NCBI GenBank assembly: GCA_016869435.1
Contig: VGEB01000001.1
Span: 1 to 64,000, forward strand
Source: Alphaproteobacteria bacterium
GTDB taxonomy: Bacteria > Pseudomonadota > Alphaproteobacteria > Rhizobiales > Beijerinckiaceae
Direction: 5' to 3'
DNA length: 64,000 nucleotides
In this document: piece after piece, positions 59,403-64,000 of the stretch
Position numbering within the stretch: position 1 is the stretch's first letter
Layout of the letters: each line of letters opens with the position of its first letter
The notes under the pieces: generated by a model
Database searches by the model: none
Told to the model about the DNA's origin: nothing
What the model saw: the letters and a program-made list of their open reading frames with translations, nothing else
Made by a program: the position numbers and the translations under genes

Positions 59403-60905
59403 ATGGATTTTGGCGCCCAGGATGAAGTCGTGCGCTTTCTCGCCTCGCTCGACGGCGGCGCGGCGCGGATCGTTACGACTCACATCTCCGTCGTCGCGCT
59501 TTGCCGGACCCGCGCCTACAAGCTCAAGAAAGCGGTGCGCTTCCCCTATCTGGATTTCTCGACGCCGAGCCGCCGAGTGGCGATGTGCGAGCGCGAAGCG
59601 GCGCTTAACATGCGCTTCGCGCCCGAACTTTATCTTGGAGCGCATCGCGTGACCCGCGAGGCCGACGGCGCTCTGGCGCTCGACGGCGCTGGCGAAACGA
59701 TCGACGCGGTGGTCGTCATGCGCCGCTTCGCCGACGCCGACCTCTTGGAACAGATCGCAAAGGACGGCCGCCTGACGCGTCAAATGGTGGAGTCGCTCGC
59801 CCGTCGCATCGCAAGGACTCATGACGAAGCGGCGCCGGACTATCAGCGGGGCGGCGCCGCGGCGATGCGCCGAACGCTGGACGACGCGGCCTTGAGCCTG
59901 CGCAACGCGGCGCCTGCCGGCGTGGATCAGATCGAGGCCCTCGTCGCGCGGCATGGCGCCGCGCTGGATGCGCAAGCCGCGCTTCTCGACGGGCGCAAGG
60001 CGCTGGGTAAGGTGCGCCGCTGTCACGGCGATCTGACCCTGCGCAACATCTGTCTTTTCGAGGGCGCGCCGACCCTCTTCGACTGCCTCGAATTCGACGA
60101 CGAGATGGCGACCATCGACGTGCTGTATGACGTCGGTTTCCTGCTGATGGATCTTTGGCGAGCAGGCGAGCGCGCCTTCTCCAATCTTGCCTTCAACCGC
60201 TACCTCGATGCGCGCGACGAAACCGACGGCCTGCCGCTCCTCCCCTTTTTCATGTCGCTGCGCGCCGCCATACGCGCGCATGTTGAAGCCGCGCAGCAAA
60301 ACGCCGAACGCGGTCGTCTCTACTTCGATCTCGCAGCGGCGCTGCTCGCGCCTTCCAAAGGCGCCGTCGTCGCGATCGGCGGCCTTAGCGGGTCGGGCAA
60401 GTCGAGCGTCGCCGCAGCGCTCGCGCCATTGATCGGATGTCCGCCCGGCGCGCGCGTCATCAACAGCGACCGCATCCGCAAGCGGCTTTTTGGAGTCTCG
60501 CCGACCGCGCGTCTTCCGCAGGAGGCGTATGCGAGCGCCGTTTCGGCTAAGGTCTACGGCGAGATGTTCGAAGATGCGGCGCGAACGGCCGCACTCGGCT
60601 GGCCGGTCATCGTCGACGCCGTCTTCGATCGTCCTGAAGATCGGGCGGCGATTAGAGCCGCGGCTGGACGCGCGCGTGCGCCGTTCTTCGGCGTCTGGCT
60701 CGATCTCGATCTGACGCGGCGCGCGGCGCGCATCGAGGCGCGGATCAATGACGTCTCCGACGCCACTTGCGAGGTGCTGACAGCGCAAATGAAAAAAGCG
60801 ACCGGCGCGATCGAATGGCTCAAGGTCGACGCCTCGAAAGATACGACAAACATCGCCGCCGAGATCAAGACGACGTTCGACTTCGGGAGCGACACGCCAG
60901 TGTGA
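59403..60905 (+). CDS. Aminoglycoside-phosphotransferase-like / P-loop kinase fusion
   Basis: A 500-residue two-domain protein. The N-terminal half (about 1-310) is an APH-type kinase fold with RAYKLKKAVRFPYLDFSTPS, VRRCHGDLTLRNICLFEGAP (the catalytic HGD) and TLFDCLEFDDEMATIDVLYD. The C-terminal half (about 320-500) is a small-molecule kinase-like P-loop domain, AIGGLSGSGKSSVAAALAPL, with INSDRIRKRLFG and VIVDAVFDRPEDRAAI. Such fusions are common in proteobacteria with no established substrate. ATG 59403 follows AGGCGCAG; the upstream Met at 59370 is possible. Confidence 0.88.
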   Translation: MDFGAQDEVVRFLASLDGGAARIVTTHISVVALCRTRAYKLKKAVRFPYLDFSTPSRRVAMCEREAALNMRFAPELYLGAHRVTREADGALALDGAGETIDAVVVMRRFADADLLEQIAKDGRLTRQMVESLARRIARTHDEAAPDYQRGGAAAMRRTLDDAALSLRNAAPAGVDQIEALVARHGAALDAQAALLDGRKALGKVRRCHGDLTLRNICLFEGAPTLFDCLEFDDEMATIDVLYDVGFLLMDLWRAGERAFSNLAFNRYLDARDETDGLPLLPFFMSLRAAIRAHVEAAQQNAERGRLYFDLAAALLAPSKGAVVAIGGLSGSGKSSVAAALAPLIGCPPGARVINSDRIRKRLFGVSPTARLPQEAYASAVSAKVYGEMFEDAARTAALGWPVIVDAVFDRPEDRAAIRAAAGRARAPFFGVWLDLDLTRRAARIEARINDVSDATCEVLTAQMKKATGAIEWLKVDASKDTTNIAAEIKTTFDFGSDTPV

Positions 60906-60906
60906 G

Positions 60907-60991
60907 CCGTCATTGCGAGCCGAAGGCGAAGCAATCCAGAATCGCGCAGGCGCATGGATTGCTTCGGCGCTAACGCGCCTCGCAATGACGG
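60907..60991. repeat. Palindromic intergenic repeat (CCGTCATTGCGAG family)
   Basis: An 85-bp element with 13-bp perfect ends (CCGTCATTGCGAG / CTCGCAATGACGG) and inner GCAATCCA/TGGATTGC pairing, so nearly the whole element folds into one hairpin. It lies between two convergent genes and could end transcription of both. Short elements of this design are dispersed in many alphaproteobacterial genomes. Confidence 0.85.
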
Positions 60992-61003
60992 CCGTACCTT
61001 GAG

Positions 61004-61999
61004 CTACGGAATCAGCACCGCCGCGCCCTGAAGCCGACCTTCGCGCAGATCGGCGAGCGCCTCATTCGCTCGCGCCAGCGGATAGCGCGCTATATGCATT
61101 CTCAGCGGCAGCTTCGGCGCCAGCGCGAGGAACTCCCGCGCATCGTCCCGCGTGAGATTGGCCACCGAAAAAAGCCGTCGTTCCTCCCAGAGCAGCGCAT
61201 AGGGAAAGCTCGGAATGTCGCTCATGTGAATGCCGCCGCAGACGATGGCGCCGCCCTTCTTCGTCGCGGCGAGCGCGCGCGGAACGAGCGCGCCGACGGG
61301 CGCGAAGATCAGCGCGGCGTCGAGCGGCTCCGGTGACGGCGCGTCGGAATCCTGCGCCGACGCCGCGCCAAGCGAGCGCGCAAAATCCGCGGCGGCCCGA
61401 TCGCCCGGCCGCACGAAGGCGTGAACGCGCCTGCCTTGCGCGATCGCGACCTGGGCGATGATATGCGCGGCGGCGCCGAAGCCGTAGATGCCGATCGTTT
61501 CGGCCGGCCCCGCCATCCTTAACGTCCGCCAGCCGATGAGGCCGGCGCAAAGAAGCGGCGCAAGCGGCGCTGGATCACCCTCTTCCGGTAACGGGAAGCA
61601 GTAGGAGGCGTCGGCGACGGCGTGTGTCGCATAGCCGCCGTCGCGCGTATATCCGGTGAACAGCGGGTCATCGCACAAGTTCTCGCGCGCGCTCGTGCAA
61701 TAGGCGCAATGCCCGCAGGTGTGGCCGAGCCAGGGCACGCCGACCCGCTGTCCAAGCTCGACGCCGGTCACGTCGGAACCGATCGCGTCGACGCGGCCGA
61801 CGATTTCATGTCCCGGAATGATCGGCAGCTTCGGCTGCGTGAGTTCGCCGTCGACGACATGGAGATCGGTGCGGCAAACGCCGCAAGCCTCAATCTTGAC
61901 CCGCAATTCGGCGGGTCCGGGCGAAGGCGCCCGCCGCTCCTCCATGACAAGCGACGCATGGGGCGCCGGCAGGACCATCGCCGACATCGTTTGCATCAT
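61004..61999 (-). CDS. Zinc-dependent alcohol dehydrogenase (AdhA-like)
   Basis: A 331-residue medium-chain dehydrogenase. Catalytic zinc: CGVCRTDLHVVDGE and GHEIVGRVDAIGSD with Cys/His. Structural zinc: CGHCAYCTSARENLC. Cofactor domain: GIYGFGAAAHIIAQVAIAQG. It fits the AdhA-like zinc-binding alcohol dehydrogenase group, which oxidises primary alcohols and formaldehyde adducts, although the substrate is not certain. The ATG at 61999 (or 61996) follows GGAGGGGGAC; the frame before it is a C-rich repeat. Confidence 0.9.
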   Translation of the reverse strand: MMQTMSAMVLPAPHASLVMEERRAPSPGPAELRVKIEACGVCRTDLHVVDGELTQPKLPIIPGHEIVGRVDAIGSDVTGVELGQRVGVPWLGHTCGHCAYCTSARENLCDDPLFTGYTRDGGYATHAVADASYCFPLPEEGDPAPLAPLLCAGLIGWRTLRMAGPAETIGIYGFGAAAHIIAQVAIAQGRRVHAFVRPGDRAAADFARSLGAASAQDSDAPSPEPLDAALIFAPVGALVPRALAATKKGGAIVCGGIHMSDIPSFPYALLWEERRLFSVANLTRDDAREFLALAPKLPLRMHIARYPLARANEALADLREGRLQGAAVLIP

Positions 62000-62000
62000 G

Positions 62001-62128
62001 TCCCCCTCCCCAACCCTCCCCCGCTTCGCGGGAGAGGGAGCTAGATTCGGCCCCATTGTCGCAATTGGCGCGAAACCCGCTCGTTAGCGTCCCCTCTCCC
62101 GCGAAGCGGGGGAGGGACAGGGAGGGGG
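62001..62128. repeat. Inverted pair of C-rich short repeats
   Basis: CCCTCCCCCGCTTCGCGGGA (62018-62031 region, full element 62001-62041) and its near-complement (62090-62128) lie 48 bp apart in opposite orientation. Each holds a CCCGCGAAGCGGG hairpin. They sit between the minus-strand GNAT and alcohol dehydrogenase genes, and the second copy encodes the last 14 residues of the GNAT protein. Confidence 0.75.
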
Positions 62129-62569
62129 CGCGTCCGCCAACAGCTTGCTCAAAAAAAACCGCGCATGTCCGGGAGGAAATCCGGCGATCTCGCCGATACG
62201 GGTAAAGCCGAGAGTTCCATAGAAGGCGGCGGCTCCGGGATCGAATGTGTCGACATAGATCCCCACGCAGCCGCGTTCCCGGGCGATCCGCTCGGCTTCA
62301 GCGATCAGCCGGCGCCCCCAGCCGCGGCCGCGTTGAGTCCGCTCGACCCAAAGATGGCGAACGTAAAGCCAGCGCCAGTGCGATACGCCATTGAGCCCGG
62401 CGACAAGAGTTCCCTGCGGATCGCGCGCGACGATGCAGAGGGGCGTTTCTCCGCGCGGGCCGAACCGAACCGCGATCTCTTCGCCGAGCCTCGCCGCAAG
62501 CTCGGCCGACTCGGTCGGTTCGATCGAAAGGACGCTCTTCTCAACTTCTTGGTTTTTGATCATGATCAC
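62084..62569 (-). CDS. GNAT-family acetyltransferase
   Basis: A 161-residue acetyltransferase with VRHLWVERTQRGRGWGRRLI containing the RGxGxG/A acetyl-CoA loop, ERGCVGIYVDTFDPGAAAFY and GTLGFTRIGEIAGFPPGHAR. The substrate is unknown. The last residues (PPPCPSPASRERGR) are encoded by the adjacent C-rich repeat and are unlikely to be part of the fold. The ATG at 62569 (or 62563) lies only a few bases from the divergent deacetylase start. Confidence 0.83.
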   Translation of the reverse strand: MIMIKNQEVEKSVLSIEPTESAELAARLGEEIAVRFGPRGETPLCIVARDPQGTLVAGLNGVSHWRWLYVRHLWVERTQRGRGWGRRLIAEAERIARERGCVGIYVDTFDPGAAAFYGTLGFTRIGEIAGFPPGHARFFLSKLLADAPPPCPSPASRERGR

Positions 62570-62572
62570 GTC

Positions 62573-63541
62573 GTGAGACGAGTCCTCGTCCTGCTATTTT
62601 GGGCGTGCGTCGCCTGCGCTGCAACGGCCCAAGGCGAAGACGGCTCCTGTTCGCCCGTCGACATCGCGCCGGGGCCGGCGTCGACCGGCGAGCGCGTGCG
62701 CGACTATGCGCCGATTTTCGACCTCTGCGCCAACGGCGGCGAATCGCGGCTGGCGATTCGCCGCATGAGCGTCGACGGGACGCAGCTGATCCTGACGGTC
62801 GATCCGCAATCTTTGCAAACGTCGCTGGAGCGCGCGTCATGTTGGCGCTGCGAAGAGACGAGCGACGCCGCGCAGGCCGAAACGCGCTATCTCAAGGCGC
62901 TTCATCCGCCGCAGGACTCGACGCGGCCGCCGGCGCTGGTCAATGCGGGGCTCATTCACGGCGACGGCGACGGCGCTTTCGTCACCGGCGACCTCTGCCC
63001 GAGCCGCAAGCCGCTCGACCGCAGCTTCTTCGAAAAGCTTGCCGCGCAGGGTCCGGGCGCGCCCGTGGCGCTAGCCGTCTCCGGCGGCTGGATCGCCCGC
63101 CACGGCGCCGACATCGCCTGGTTGCGCGAGAAGGAGCGGATCGGCGCGCTCGCCATCACCTGGGCCAATCATTCCTATAGCCATCCCTATGCCCCCCACC
63201 TTTCAGATAGGCGGAATTATTTCCTGCGGCCCGGCGTCGACGTCGATCGGGAAATTTTCGAAACTGAAAAGCTCATCATCGCCGAAGGCGAAACCCCGTC
63301 CACGTTTTTTCGCTTTCCGGGTCTCGTCGCCGACGCGGCGCTGCTGGAACATGTCCGCAGCCGCCATCTGATCGTGTTCGGCGCCGACAGTTGGCTGGCG
63401 CTGGGCTTAAGGCCGCGCCCCGGCTCGATCGTGCTTGTGCATCCCAACGGCAATGAGCCAGTGGGCATAAAGCTGTTTTCGCGGCTCATCGACGCCGGGG
63501 CGATGCCGTTGCCGCTGCGGCCGATCAACGAGGCGCCATAG
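62573..63541 (+). CDS. Polysaccharide deacetylase-like exported protein
   Basis: A 322-residue protein with a signal peptide (MRRVLVLLFWACVACAATAQ), a variable N-terminal region with several cysteines, and a NodB-type carbohydrate esterase 4 fold from about 140. Zinc histidines appear in TWANHSYSHPYAP (HSxSH), with FFRFPGLVADAALLEHVRSR as the third motif. The first motif, normally T-F-D-D, reads GLIHGDGDGAF, so catalysis may differ. GTG 62573 is the first start after the divergent GNAT gene. The substrate is unknown. Confidence 0.78.
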   Translation: MRRVLVLLFWACVACAATAQGEDGSCSPVDIAPGPASTGERVRDYAPIFDLCANGGESRLAIRRMSVDGTQLILTVDPQSLQTSLERASCWRCEETSDAAQAETRYLKALHPPQDSTRPPALVNAGLIHGDGDGAFVTGDLCPSRKPLDRSFFEKLAAQGPGAPVALAVSGGWIARHGADIAWLREKERIGALAITWANHSYSHPYAPHLSDRRNYFLRPGVDVDREIFETEKLIIAEGETPSTFFRFPGLVADAALLEHVRSRHLIVFGADSWLALGLRPRPGSIVLVHPNGNEPVGIKLFSRLIDAGAMPLPLRPINEAP

Positions 63542-63741
63542 CCGGCTAAACGCCCTTCATTGACAAGGTTTCCGGCGGCTCTTATCTCTCGCGCGGAAAC
63601 GCCGCGTCGGTCTCGGCGCCCCGCCGTTGGCGCGCTGTCGCAGGCGGATGTTATTCATGCATTATGCGACGTTCCGCCGGCCGCCGTCCCCCGGCGCGCC
63701 GAGAAGGCGGCAGACGCTGCGCGGGAGAAAGGTTCGCAAGA
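63542..63741. other. secA upstream region
   Basis: A 200-bp gap with no convincing open frame or RNA; it should contain the secA promoter. AAAGG at about 63728-63732 is the secA ribosome site. Confidence 0.5.
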
Positions 63742-64000
63742 ATGATCGGCGCACTCGCCAAAAAGATTTTCGGCACCGCCAATGATCGCCGGCTCAAGAC
63801 CTACGCGCCGAAGGTCAAAGCGATCAATGCGCTGGAGCCGCAGGTCGAGTCGCTCTCCGACGACGAGCTTCGCGATCGCACCCGCCAGTTCCGCGAAGAG
63901 CTGGCGGCCGGCAAGACTCTCGACGATCTGCTCGTTCCCGCTTTCGCCACGGTGCGCGAGGCGGCCAAGCGCACCCTCGGCCAGCGCCACTTCGACGTCC
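63742..64000 (+). CDS. secA: Preprotein translocase ATPase SecA (5' end)
   Basis: The first 86 codons of secA, cut off by the window edge. [20 protein letters not shown] and [20 protein letters not shown], then [19 protein letters not shown], match the N-terminus of alphaproteobacterial SecA ahead of the Walker A motif. SecA drives post-translational secretion through SecYEG. The ATG at 63742 has AAAGG about 9 bases upstream. Confidence 0.93.
   Translation, partial: MIGALAKKIFGTANDRRLKTYAPKVKAINALEPQVESLSDDELRDRTRQFREELAAGKTLDDLLVPAFATVREAAKRTLGQRHFDV

Noticed and set aside
1-64000. tRNA, rRNA, tmRNA, CRISPR arrays, riboswitches and replication origin
   Set aside because: No cloverleaf with a T-loop GTTCRANYC in context, no direct-repeat/spacer series and no DnaA-box cluster was recognised by reading; automated covariance searches were not possible.

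Overview
The window is high-GC (about 60-65%) alphaproteobacterial chromosome. It looks like a type II methanotroph of the Methylocystis/Methylosinus kind. It carries a particulate methane monooxygenase subunit C homologue and a formaldehyde-activating-enzyme homologue. The core genes are rhizobial in style: opgGH, hisZ with hisG, a GapR/DUF2312 protein, bpt, and rpsA and rpsD alone. No rRNA, tRNA or CRISPR array was seen. The one recognisable structured RNA is the small SRP RNA just upstream of dnaX.

Layout. 0-1.8 kb is an AT-richer accessory patch: the end of an IS5-type element, a retron Ec86/St85-type effector gene with a 23-bp perfect inverted repeat at its 5' end, and a broken vapBC module. 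1.8-8.6 kb holds glmU, then opgG-opgH (periplasmic glucans), a DUF952 gene and pyrD. 8.7-11.2 kb pairs a Fae homologue with a convergent three-gene MNIO (DUF692) RiPP operon. Its precursor is exported and has six regularly spaced cysteines plus histidine clusters, so it is a strong candidate for a bufferin-like metal-binding system. 11.8-17.3 kb has rpsA, two exported or membrane proteins of unknown function, rpsD, a small membrane protein and a DsbA-like protein. 17.3-22.7 kb has recR, ybaB, dnaX and ffs on the minus strand, then hisZ-hisG. 22.8-28.3 kb has a histone-deacetylase-like enzyme, ada, an HExxH protein with its partner, hemW and a solitary divergent pmoC.

29.3-38 kb carries an ACP/acyl-AMP ligase/acyltransferase fusion, aroC and polA. 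36.4-42.6 kb is a compact assimilatory sulfate-reduction operon: ferredoxin, DUF2849, cysI, DUF934, cysH, cysD and cysN. CysN has a C-terminal membrane domain. 42.9-47.6 kb has two tandem ParA-like ATPases (the second with a degenerate P-loop), an aldo/keto reductase, a GNAT protein, YqgE and a DsbD-N-like protein. 47.6-53.3 kb is a minus-strand lipid operon: ACP, ketosynthase, two hot-dog dehydratases, SDR, a ceramide-glucosyltransferase-like enzyme and a second glycosyltransferase. 53.5-64 kb has the methylmalonyl-CoA mutase small subunit between two inverted copies of a 115-bp repeat, an L,D-transpeptidase, bpt, an RDD protein, gapR, a kinase/ATPase fusion, a zinc alcohol dehydrogenase, a GNAT protein, a polysaccharide deacetylase and the 5' end of secA.

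The points most worth following up are the MNIO/bufferin-like operon, the orphan PmoC that has lost two of three conserved metal ligands, the orphan retron-type effector with its hairpin, the acyl-lipid/glycosyltransferase operon, and the ParA-like pair.
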